A stretch of DNA of 64,000 nucleotides from JAQBVV01 sp965249205 (GTDB lineage Bacteria; Acidobacteriota; Vicinamibacteria; Vicinamibacterales; UBA2999), in contig CBDFLL010000006.1 of assembly GCA_965249205.1 (NCBI GenBank), positions 1,736,001-1,800,000 on the forward strand, written 5' to 3'. Below are positions 15,825 to 23,546 of the stretch, one piece after another. Below the pieces are notes generated by a model. It was not told where the DNA came from and ran no database searches. It was given only the letters and a program-made list of their open reading frames with translations. Both the position numbers and the translations under genes were made by a program. The number at the start of each line of letters is the position of its first letter. Position 1 is the stretch's first letter.

Positions 15825-16715
15825 CTATCCCGACACGACGTCAGTTCGCAGTCGGCGAAGCGTGTCCAGGTTCAGCGTGTCGAACGGATCGGCCACGATG
15901 GTGCCGGGTCTACCACGTGCGTTGGTTTTTTCGGTCTCGATCAAGAGTGGCAGTCCCGCAAACCTGGGGTCGTGCAGGAGACGGCTGAACGGCGCTTCGC
16001 CCAGGTGTCCGCGCCCGATGTGCTCGTGGCGATCGACGCGGCTCCCGCACGGTTTCTTCGAATCGTTCCCGTGAAACACCCTGAGGCGTTTGATGCCGAC
16101 GGTCCGGTCGAAGGCGTCAAAGGTCTGTTGATAGCCTGACGCACTGGCGATGTCGTAGCCGGATGCGAGGAGATGGCAGGTGTCGAGACAGACTCCCACC
16201 CGCGCCGAGCCCTTGAGGTGCGCAATGATCGTCGCCAGATGTTCAAACCGGTAGCCAAGCGTTCGGCCTTGCCCAGCCGTGTGCTCAAGGAGCACCAGTG
16301 CCGCGCCGCGTGGCCGCTCGCGAAAGGCCTGTGCGATCGCGTCGGCGATCAACCGTAGACCGTCGTCTTCATCGCCGGCCGTGCAGGTTCCCGGATGGAT
16401 GACCACCCCCATCAGCCCGAGCGCATCCGCTCTGTCGAGTTCATCGATAAACGCGGCGATTGACTGTTCACGCAACGTGTTGAACGTCGTCGCCAGATTG
16501 ATCAGATAGCTGGCGTGCGACACCACAGGGGTGATGCCGGTCTCGGCGATGCGCGTACGGAACGCCGTGACATCGCCCGGATCCAGCGGTTTCGCGGTCC
16601 ATCGGCTGGCATTCTTGGAGAAGATCTGTAGCGCTTCGCATCCGTGGATGTGTGCGCGCTCCACCGCTTTTGAGACCCCCCCCGCCACGGACATGTGTGC
16701 GCCGATACGGAGCAT
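15825..16715 (-). CDS. nfo: Endonuclease IV (AP endonuclease)
   Basis: A zinc-dependent apurinic/apyrimidinic endonuclease for base-excision repair, 296 aa. AP2 signature segments are visible: VVIHPGT, LLEHTAGQG, GVCLDTCHLLASGYD, HGNDSKKPCGSRVDRHEHIGRG (split here: HGNDSK and RHEHIGRGHLG) and LPLLIETEK. It is divergent from the K+-H+ exchange-related gene. TATAGT lies 8 bases ahead of the ATG. Confidence 0.96.
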   Translation of the reverse strand: MLRIGAHMSVAGGVSKAVERAHIHGCEALQIFSKNASRWTAKPLDPGDVTAFRTRIAETGITPVVSHASYLINLATTFNTLREQSIAAFIDELDRADALGLMGVVIHPGTCTAGDEDDGLRLIADAIAQAFRERPRGAALVLLEHTAGQGRTLGYRFEHLATIIAHLKGSARVGVCLDTCHLLASGYDIASASGYQQTFDAFDRTVGIKRLRVFHGNDSKKPCGSRVDRHEHIGRGHLGEAPFSRLLHDPRFAGLPLLIETEKTNARGRPGTIVADPFDTLNLDTLRRLRTDVVSG

Positions 16716-16723
16716 GGTCGGCC

Positions 16724-16729
16724 ACTATA
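16724..16729 (-). promoter_or_regulatory. Candidate -10 element (TATAGT) of leaderless nfo
   Basis: TATAGT lies 8 bases before the nfo ATG, with no ribosome-binding site. Confidence 0.4.
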
Positions 16730-16801
16730 TCGCCCTCAGAGACCTACGCGCGCCGCTCCGCTTCAAGACCGCGGCCGAAGAATTTGCTATCGTCAGTCTT
16801 G

Positions 16802-17533
16802 ATGGATGTGTTCGTGATCCCAACTGGTCGGGATCGGTACGAGCTGTATAGCGAAGTCTCGAGCGACGCCGAGATCGCGGACGTGGTCTCCGCCCCGGGT
16901 GTACTTGGCAGGATCCGGCAGTATTTCGTGGCCACGCTTCGTAAGGTCGAGGACCGGCAGCATGGCCGCGGCGGGACGCGCGCGGAGGCCGAGGGTGGCG
17001 GCGTGGAACCCCGGGTCGGATTCTTTGGGTCCTTACAGCGCCGGATCCTGGGATGGGCCGGGCGGCGCCTCGCTGAAGAGCGGCTCCTGTGGAGTCTGAG
17101 ACGTCAGACATCTTTGGTGGCCGTGCACCCGCGGGACATGACGTTCGAGGAGGTCCTCCCGCAGATCCACCGAGCGCTCCGGCGAGATGGCGACCGTCAC
17201 CGTACGTGGTTCGTGGTGCACTTCCTCGGATTCGTGGCGTCTGGTCCGCTCGCGTTCGTGCCGGGGCCGAACCTGGTGGCGTATTTCTTTGCGTTTCGCA
17301 TGGTCGGGCATTGGCTGTCGATGCGCGGCGTTACACAGGGCCTACGCCGGATCTCATGGACCGGGCGCCCAAGCACGGCGCTGACTGATCTCCGCGACCT
17401 GCCCACGCTGGCGTCGCCCGCGAGAGACGCGCGCATTTCCGACGTGGCGGCTCGTCTTCGGCTGTCGCACCTCACGAGGCTCTTCAGGCATGCGGCGGCG
17501 CAGCCCGTGATAGATTCTTCCCCACAATCGTGA
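16802..17533 (+). CDS. Mitochondrial K+-H+ exchange-related family protein
   Basis: 243 aa starting MDVFVIPTGRDRYELYSE, the characteristic opening of this family (PF10173-like). A charged middle region (about 40-130) follows, then two C-terminal membrane segments (FLGFVASGPLAFVPGPNLVAY, then a second through MVGHWLSMRG). Eukaryotic relatives affect K+/H+ exchange in mitochondria; the bacterial role is unknown. The start ATG at 16802 was chosen because upstream sequence is low-complexity. TATCGT is 8 bases upstream. Its stop overlaps the lpxD GTG start (GTGA). Confidence 0.72.
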   Translation: MDVFVIPTGRDRYELYSEVSSDAEIADVVSAPGVLGRIRQYFVATLRKVEDRQHGRGGTRAEAEGGGVEPRVGFFGSLQRRILGWAGRRLAEERLLWSLRRQTSLVAVHPRDMTFEEVLPQIHRALRRDGDRHRTWFVVHFLGFVASGPLAFVPGPNLVAYFFAFRMVGHWLSMRGVTQGLRRISWTGRPSTALTDLRDLPTLASPARDARISDVAARLRLSHLTRLFRHAAAQPVIDSSPQS

Positions 17534-18576
17534 AACTACGGGACTTGGCCGATCGACTGGCCTGCAGCCTCGATGGCGACGGCGACATTGAGATCTCCCG
17601 TGTTGCGGGCATTCAGCACGCGGAGCTTGGCGATCTGACGTTTCTCGCAAACGCCAAATACGAGTCGGCCGTCGCGCACACGCGTGCATCGGCGATCTTG
17701 CTGCGAGACGACGCGCCCACGCCACCGTGCGCGGCCTTGCGTTCTGCCGATCCGTACCTCGCCTTTGCCCGCGCCGTGGCGCTGTTTGCGCCGGCCTGGC
17801 GACCTGCGCCGGGGGTTCACGCACACGCGGTCGTGGCCGCCGATGCGCGCATTGGCCAGGGTGTCTCGATCGGCGCCTTCGTCTCGATCGGGGAGGGCGC
17901 TGGCGTTGGTGACAACACAGTTGTGTTCCCGAACGTGACCGTCGGTGCAGGCGTCGAAATCGGTGCCGACTGTGTCATCCATTCCAACGTGGCGATTCGT
18001 GAGCGGGTTGTGATCGGCAGTCGTGTCATCTTGCAGAACGGCGTCGTGCTCGGGAGCGACGGGTACGGCTTTGTGCGGCGCGGTGACGGTACACACGAGA
18101 AAATTCCACAGATCGCCGCTGTCGTCATCGAGGATGACGTGGAATTGGGCGCCAACACCGCCGTCGATCGTCCGGCCGTCGGGGAGACGCGCATCCGGTG
18201 CGGAACCAAAGTCGATAACCTTGTGCAGGTCGGCCATGGTGTGACCGTTGGTCGGAACGTGTTGATGGCGGCCCAGGTCGGCATAGCCGGATCGACGGAC
18301 GTGGGCGATGACGCCGTGTTTGGTGGTCAGGTCGGCGTGGTTGGTCATCTGACGATCGGTCGCGGAAGCGTGGCCGTGGCGCAGGCGGGCGTGTCAAACT
18401 CGCTGGAGCCTGGCGCGATGGTTGCCGGCTCGCCCGCGATCGACAGCCGGGAGTGGCGAAAATCGTCAGTGCTCTTCAGGCGGCTGCCGGAGTTGAAACG
18501 CCGTATCGAAGAACTCGAAGCGCGCGAAGCGGCGTTGGCATCGCGGGTCGACACGCGCAGGGCCCCCACCCGCTGA
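17530..18576 (+). CDS. lpxD: UDP-3-O-(acyl)glucosamine N-acyltransferase
   Basis: The third step of lipid A synthesis, adding the second acyl chain. 348 aa: a uridine-binding N-terminal domain, then hexapeptide repeats forming a left-handed beta helix (about 100-310) with the catalytic-type His in LVQVGHGVTVGRN, and a C-terminal helical extension. The GTG start overlaps the previous stop. The downstream gene starts at its stop (TGATG). Together with lpxB at 22281 this shows the organism makes lipid A. Confidence 0.96.
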   Translation: MKLRDLADRLACSLDGDGDIEISRVAGIQHAELGDLTFLANAKYESAVAHTRASAILLRDDAPTPPCAALRSADPYLAFARAVALFAPAWRPAPGVHAHAVVAADARIGQGVSIGAFVSIGEGAGVGDNTVVFPNVTVGAGVEIGADCVIHSNVAIRERVVIGSRVILQNGVVLGSDGYGFVRRGDGTHEKIPQIAAVVIEDDVELGANTAVDRPAVGETRIRCGTKVDNLVQVGHGVTVGRNVLMAAQVGIAGSTDVGDDAVFGGQVGVVGHLTIGRGSVAVAQAGVSNSLEPGAMVAGSPAIDSREWRKSSVLFRRLPELKRRIEELEAREAALASRVDTRRAPTR

Positions 18577-19379
18577 TGCGCCCCGTGCTTCTCGTGCTGG
18601 CTGCGCTGGTGACCGCCCCGGTTGCGGAGGCCCAGACCCCGGGTTCACTATCCGACGCACAGCCGTCGAGCGTGGAGTTTTTTTCCCGATTTGATTCCGA
18701 CATCAGCATCGAGCGTTTTTTTGATGAAGATGAGCGCTTTGTATGGGACGGGAACATCGGCGTCGATGTTGACGTCATGGACTACGGCCTTGGCCGCACG
18801 TCGATCGTGGCCAACTACGAGGTCGTCATGGGACGCGAATTCCACCCGTTCGATCCCAACCAGGGCAACTATATTCTTGAGGCCTCGACGTCCGCTCGCA
18901 CCGGTGCGTTCGAGCTTGCGGCCGTGTTTGATCACGTGTCTCGGCACTTGAGCGATCGGCCCAAGCGCCGTTCCGTGGACTGGAACATGGTCGGCGGGCG
19001 CATCAGCAGGGACCTGCTGCTCGGCAGAACGGCGTTGCACGGGCGCGCGGATATTCGAGGCGTGATCCGGAGGGGGCTCGTCGATTACCGGTGGGAAGTC
19101 AATACGGAGGTCGCCGCGCGCGTGTCTCTGCGGCCCAGGCTCGCGGCGATCACGCGGGGTGGCGTCCGCGTGCTCGGCGTCACGGGTGAAGCGAACCGTG
19201 GCACCCAGTATGGCTATCGTGGCGAGGGAAGTCTCAGCTTCGAAGGACGCGGTGCGACGGTTGACCTGTTCATTGCCGCCGAACGTCGTATCGATCCGTA
19301 CCAGCTCGAATTGTCGACAGCCACCTGGCTGACCACGGGGTTTCGTATTTCGGGCATCGGGCCGTGGCGTGTGCCATGA
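18576..19379 (+). CDS. Exported protein of unknown function, possible outer-membrane barrel
   Basis: 267 aa with a signal peptide (about 1-19, ending VAEA). The mature chain contains alternating strand-like segments (GNIGVDVDVMDYGLGRTS, VANYEVVMG, WEVNTEVAARVSLRPR, GEGSLSFEGRGATVDLFIAAERR), as in a small beta barrel. No family was recognised. It is coupled to lpxD (TGATG) and to the M16 peptidase after it (ATGA). Its place between lipid A and exported peptidase genes suggests an envelope role. Confidence 0.65.
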   Translation: MRPVLLVLAALVTAPVAEAQTPGSLSDAQPSSVEFFSRFDSDISIERFFDEDERFVWDGNIGVDVDVMDYGLGRTSIVANYEVVMGREFHPFDPNQGNYILEASTSARTGAFELAAVFDHVSRHLSDRPKRRSVDWNMVGGRISRDLLLGRTALHGRADIRGVIRRGLVDYRWEVNTEVAARVSLRPRLAAITRGGVRVLGVTGEANRGTQYGYRGEGSLSFEGRGATVDLFIAAERRIDPYQLELSTATWLTTGFRISGIGPWRVP

Positions 19380-20737
19380 TTCGAACTAACCTCATGCCCA
19401 CCTGTCTGCGCCTGTGCCTGTTGATGTCGGTGGTGGCGCTCGCCGCGTTGGCGCCGGTCCATGCGGCGGTCCCCCCTCCAAAGCTCCAGTACCAGATCAC
19501 CACGTTGCCAAACGGCTTGCGCGTCATCCTGTCCGAGGATCATTCGACGCCGATCGTGCACGTGTCGGTGTGGTATCACGTCGGATCGAAGAACGAGCGC
19601 GAAGGGCGTACAGGTTTCGCCCATCTCTTTGAACACATGATGTTCAAGGGTTCGAAGAACGTCGAACCGGAAGGCCACATCTCACTGGTGTCCGGCGTAG
19701 GCGGGCGCAGCAACGCGTATACGACCGACGACGTCACCGTCTTCTGGCAAACGCTACCGTCCCAGCACCTACCGCTCGCGCTGTGGCTTGAGGCCGATCG
19801 TATGGCCACGCTGCGCGTTGACGAAGCGGCGTTTCGTCGCGAGCGGGAAGTCGTGAAGGAGGAGCGACGTCTCAGGATCGAGAACCAGCCCTACGGCCGG
19901 CTCTCGGAGATCATCTACGACACGGCGTTTTCGACGCATCCGTACAAGCACCCGACGATCGGCAGCATGGCGGATCTTGAGGCGGCATCGATCGCCGACG
20001 TGCGGGACTTTCACAGCACCTACTACGTGCCGGAGAACGCGACGATTACCATCGTCGGTGATTTTGATTCGGCGCAGGCCCTGCAGCTCGTCACGCAGTA
20101 TCTTGGCCGTGTGCCGAAGGCGACCCGGCCGGTGCCCCGCGAAATTCCCCGCGAACCGCAAATGACGGAGGAGCGTCGCGCGGTTGTGCAGGAAGCGTGG
20201 CCGCTCCCCGCGGTCGTCGTCGCGTATCACATCACCTATGACGGCCATCCGGACTCGTACCCTCTGCACATCACGTCGAAGATCCTGTCTGACGGTCAGA
20301 GCGCGCGCCTGATCCGCGAGCTGGTGTACACGCGGCGCCTCTGTCTGAGCGCCTTTGGGGTCGGCAATCTCATCGAAGACCCGAATCTCTTCTACGCCGT
20401 CTGTCTCGTGCAGCCTGGGCAGAGCCCGGAGGCGGCGGAGGCCGCGCTGATCGGCGAGTTCGAGAAATTGAAGGACGACGGGGTCACCGTGCAGGAAGTG
20501 CAGCGTGCGCAGAACCAGTTTGCGCGCGACTATATTCTGAGCCGCGAGTCCAATGAGGATAAGGCCATGCATCTGGCGCACGCGGCGGTGATCCACAGCG
20601 ACATCACGACGGCCGACGGGGAGTTCGACATCTTCATGTCGACCACCGCTGCCGACGTGCAGCGGGTGGCTCGAACCTACTTCAACGAGTCGAATCGGGT
20701 TGTGCTCCACGTGCTGCCGCAGGGAGCCCAACCGTGA
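19376..20737 (+). CDS. Exported M16 zinc metallopeptidase (catalytic type)
   Basis: About 453 aa. A signal peptide (1-26, ending PVHA) is followed by an M16 N-terminal domain with the inverted zinc motif HxxEH in FAHLFEHMMF and the distal glutamate in REREVVKEER. A C-terminal M16C domain follows. The start ATG overlaps the preceding stop (ATGA). It is coupled by GTGA to a second M16 gene lacking the zinc motif. The pair resembles the heterodimeric M16 peptidases in which one chain is catalytic. Confidence 0.92.
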   Translation: MIRTNLMPTCLRLCLLMSVVALAALAPVHAAVPPPKLQYQITTLPNGLRVILSEDHSTPIVHVSVWYHVGSKNEREGRTGFAHLFEHMMFKGSKNVEPEGHISLVSGVGGRSNAYTTDDVTVFWQTLPSQHLPLALWLEADRMATLRVDEAAFRREREVVKEERRLRIENQPYGRLSEIIYDTAFSTHPYKHPTIGSMADLEAASIADVRDFHSTYYVPENATITIVGDFDSAQALQLVTQYLGRVPKATRPVPREIPREPQMTEERRAVVQEAWPLPAVVVAYHITYDGHPDSYPLHITSKILSDGQSARLIRELVYTRRLCLSAFGVGNLIEDPNLFYAVCLVQPGQSPEAAEAALIGEFEKLKDDGVTVQEVQRAQNQFARDYILSRESNEDKAMHLAHAAVIHSDITTADGEFDIFMSTTAADVQRVARTYFNESNRVVLHVLPQGAQP

Positions 20738-22212
20738 CGCGTCGGCGGCTGGGTGTCGGGCCGTCGTCCAGGATCCTGGGCCTCGCTGTGTGCGCGAGCG
20801 TCGCCGGTGCGCAGACGGTGGACTGGCCGTCCGAACGTCCGCCGAGACCGCTCGCGGCGCGAAAGGCGACGTTCCCACCGTACGAATTGCGCACGCTCGC
20901 CAACGGTTTGCAGGTGATTGCAGTCCTTCACCATGAGCAGCCTGCCGTCAATATGCGCATGCTGGTGCGCGCCGGGTCGGTGCAGGATCCACCGGGCAAG
21001 GCCGGTGTTGCGACGCTCGCCGCGGCGCTGCTGGATCAGGGCACCACATCGAAGAGCGCAGAGGAGATCGCCGATCAGATCGATTTCATCGGCGGCGCCC
21101 TGGGTACGGGTTCCGGGTCCGACGTCAGCTTCGCGAACATCGTCGTGATGAAAGATTCGTTCGACGTGGGCATGGACATGCTGGCCGACGTCGTGCGCCA
21201 TCCCGCGTTCGCACCGGAGGAGATCGAGCGCCAGAAGCAACAGGCCATGTCGAGCCTGCAAGTGAGCCGGGAGGATCCGGCCTACGTTGCGGGTGTTGTC
21301 ATCGATCGCCTCGTGTACGGATTCCACCCGTATGGCCTTCCGAGCAGTGGGACGCCAGAGACGCTGGCTGCCATCACGCGGGCCGACCTCCAGGCGTATC
21401 ACGCGCGTAACTTCGTACCCAACAACATGATTCTCGGGATCGTGGGTGACGTGACGGGCGAGGAGGCCTTTGCCGCGGCCGAACGCGTATTCGGCGGCTG
21501 GCCGGCAGCAGAGCTGACGCCGGTGAGGATCGCTGATCCGCCGCCGGCCACCCGTCGTATTGTCATCATCGACAAGCCCGATGCGGTCCAGACTGGGATC
21601 AGGGTCGGTCAGCTCGGTATTCCCAGGAACTCCCCGGATTACCTCGCCTTTGATCTCGCCGTCAAGATTCTGGGGGGAGAAGGTGCCAATCGTTTGCAGC
21701 GCGTCCTGCGCTCGGAGCGGGGGCTCACCTATGGTGCTTCGGCCGATGCGGCCGCCCGGAAGCAGGCGGGCGACTTCGTGGCCGAGACAGACACCCGCAC
21801 GGAGACGACAGGCGAAGCGCTGCGACTGATGGTGGATGAGTTTTCGACGCTCCGGCGCGAGCGCGTCTCGCAACGTGAGCTGACAGATGCCCAGGCCTAC
21901 CTGGCAGGCACGTTTCCGCTGACGATCGAAACGCCCGATGATATCGCTGCGCAAGTACTGAACGTGGTGTTCTACGAGTTGCCGATCGAGGAGATCGGCA
22001 CCTTCAGCGAGCGCGTGCAGCAAGTCACGCCGGTCGACATTCAGCGCGTCACCCGGCGCTACGTCATGCCCGATCGCCTGTCGATTGCGCTCGTGGGCAA
22101 CGCGGCGGCGTTTGTGCCCCAGCTCAGGCGCGTCGGCTTCTCGGAGTTCGAGATCATTCCGATCGACGAGCTCGATCTGATGTCAGCAACGCTGCGTCGA
22201 GAGGGCCGGTAA
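20734..22212 (+). CDS. Exported M16-family protein lacking the zinc motif
   Basis: 492 aa with an N-terminal leader (about 1-26). The two-lobed M16 fold is recognisable (YELRTLANGLQVIAVLHH, RAGSVQDPPGKAGVATLAAALLDQGT split by its Gly turn, and EEIERQKQ). Where catalytic members have HxxEH this one has VATLAAALLDQGT, so it cannot bind zinc in the usual way. It probably serves as the non-catalytic partner of the preceding gene. Its GTG start overlaps the previous stop. Confidence 0.9.
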   Translation: MTRRRLGVGPSSRILGLAVCASVAGAQTVDWPSERPPRPLAARKATFPPYELRTLANGLQVIAVLHHEQPAVNMRMLVRAGSVQDPPGKAGVATLAAALLDQGTTSKSAEEIADQIDFIGGALGTGSGSDVSFANIVVMKDSFDVGMDMLADVVRHPAFAPEEIERQKQQAMSSLQVSREDPAYVAGVVIDRLVYGFHPYGLPSSGTPETLAAITRADLQAYHARNFVPNNMILGIVGDVTGEEAFAAAERVFGGWPAAELTPVRIADPPPATRRIVIIDKPDAVQTGIRVGQLGIPRNSPDYLAFDLAVKILGGEGANRLQRVLRSERGLTYGASADAAARKQAGDFVAETDTRTETTGEALRLMVDEFSTLRRERVSQRELTDAQAYLAGTFPLTIETPDDIAAQVLNVVFYELPIEEIGTFSERVQQVTPVDIQRVTRRYVMPDRLSIALVGNAAAFVPQLRRVGFSEFEIIPIDELDLMSATLRREGR

Positions 22213-22280
22213 GGCGTGTTGACCGATACGCCTGTCGTCGAACCGCAGGTCGCGCGACGATAGCTGAACGAACCTCTCAC

Positions 22281-23411
22281 ATGCGCATCATGATCTCCTG
22301 CGGAGAAGCGTCCGGTGATCTGTACGCCGGTGCACTGGCCGCGGAGCTGCGGGCCCAGGCGGCCGGGGCCGAACTCTTCGGCCTCGGGGGTGAGCGGTTG
22401 AGAGCGGCCGGCGCGACGTTGGTGGGTGACTTTGCGGGCTTGACAGTCACGGGCCTGACCGAGGCCGTGCGGGTCCTTCCGCGGGCCTACGGGATGTACC
22501 GGCACCTGGTCGCTGGTGCGCGCGAGCGGAAGCCGGACGCCTGCGTCCTGATCGATTTTCCAGACTTCAACTTTCGCCTGATGGCGGCCATGCGGCGGCT
22601 GGGCGTGCCGGTCGTCTATTACATCAGTCCGCAGCTGTGGGCCTGGCGGCCTGGGCGCATGCGAACGATGCGGCGTTGTGTCGACAAGGTGCTCGTCATT
22701 TTTCCGTTCGAGGCACCGTTGTACGAGCGGGCTGGTATTCCGGTGGAGCATGTCGGGCACCCGCTCGTTGATCTCGCGCGAACCACGCAGACACGGCAGG
22801 CGTTTCTTACTGATCTGGGCCTTGCCCCAGAGGCGCCGACTGTGGCTCTGCTCCCGGGCAGTCGACCGAACGAGGTGCGGCGGATCGTGCCCGGGCTCGC
22901 CGCGGCGATCCCGCTGATTCGCTCGAACGTCCCTCGCGCGCAGTTTCTCGTGGCAGGAGCGCCGAGCCTTTCGCAGGACGCGTTTGCGCCGCTGATGGCG
23001 CATGGGGCTGTGTTTGTGCACAGCCGGACCGATGACGTGCTCGCCACGTCAGACGTCGTCATCACCGCCTCAGGGACGGCCACGGTCCAGGCGGCTCTCC
23101 ATGAGCGGCCGATGGTCGTGGTGTACCGCGTATCGCCTCTGACCTACCAGCTTGGCAAATCCTTCTTGAAGGTCGACACGTTTGCGATGCCGAACCTGGT
23201 CGCGGGGCGGCGCATCGTACCCGAACTGATCCAGGGCGACTTCACTCCAGGTCGCGTGGCGGAGGAGGCGGTAGGGTTGCTCACTGACGCTGCGCGATGC
23301 GCACAGACCAGCGAGGCGCTGAGGCAGGTCAGGGAACGTCTCGGTGCACCTGGCGCGAGCGCGCGGGCGGCCGCGGCGATTCTCGACATGGCAGCCGGGG
23401 TGCCGCGCTAA
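22281..23411 (+). CDS. lpxB: Lipid-A-disaccharide synthase
   Basis: A GT19 glycosyltransferase joining UDP-diacylglucosamine and lipid X, 376 aa. Family motifs: ISCGEASGDLYAG at the N-terminus, IDFPDFNFRL, YYISPQLWAWRPGR, VGHPLVD, LLPGSRPNEV and ASGTATVQAAL. The start ATG lies 68 bases after the M16 gene. lpxA, lpxC and fabZ are not nearby. Confidence 0.96.
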   Translation: MRIMISCGEASGDLYAGALAAELRAQAAGAELFGLGGERLRAAGATLVGDFAGLTVTGLTEAVRVLPRAYGMYRHLVAGARERKPDACVLIDFPDFNFRLMAAMRRLGVPVVYYISPQLWAWRPGRMRTMRRCVDKVLVIFPFEAPLYERAGIPVEHVGHPLVDLARTTQTRQAFLTDLGLAPEAPTVALLPGSRPNEVRRIVPGLAAAIPLIRSNVPRAQFLVAGAPSLSQDAFAPLMAHGAVFVHSRTDDVLATSDVVITASGTATVQAALHERPMVVVYRVSPLTYQLGKSFLKVDTFAMPNLVAGRRIVPELIQGDFTPGRVAEEAVGLLTDAARCAQTSEALRQVRERLGAPGASARAAAAILDMAAGVPR

Positions 23412-23546
23412 GCGTTTCTCGGCACACGCACAGCAGACGCAGGGTATGATCGGACATCCTCGTCTGCCGTTCGTGGCCAGGTCTCTGCGCCGGGACCAAC
23501 GGCGAGAGACTCACAAGCAGGTAGCCCAGGGCCAAGAAGATCATCC

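Noticed and set aside
20677..22023. 448-aa minus-strand frame opposite the second M16 gene
   Set aside because: It is antisense to a clear coding gene, has shadow composition (Arg/His-rich) and no domain. Similar long antisense frames, for example at 28359-30047 and 59563-60348, were rejected for the same reason.
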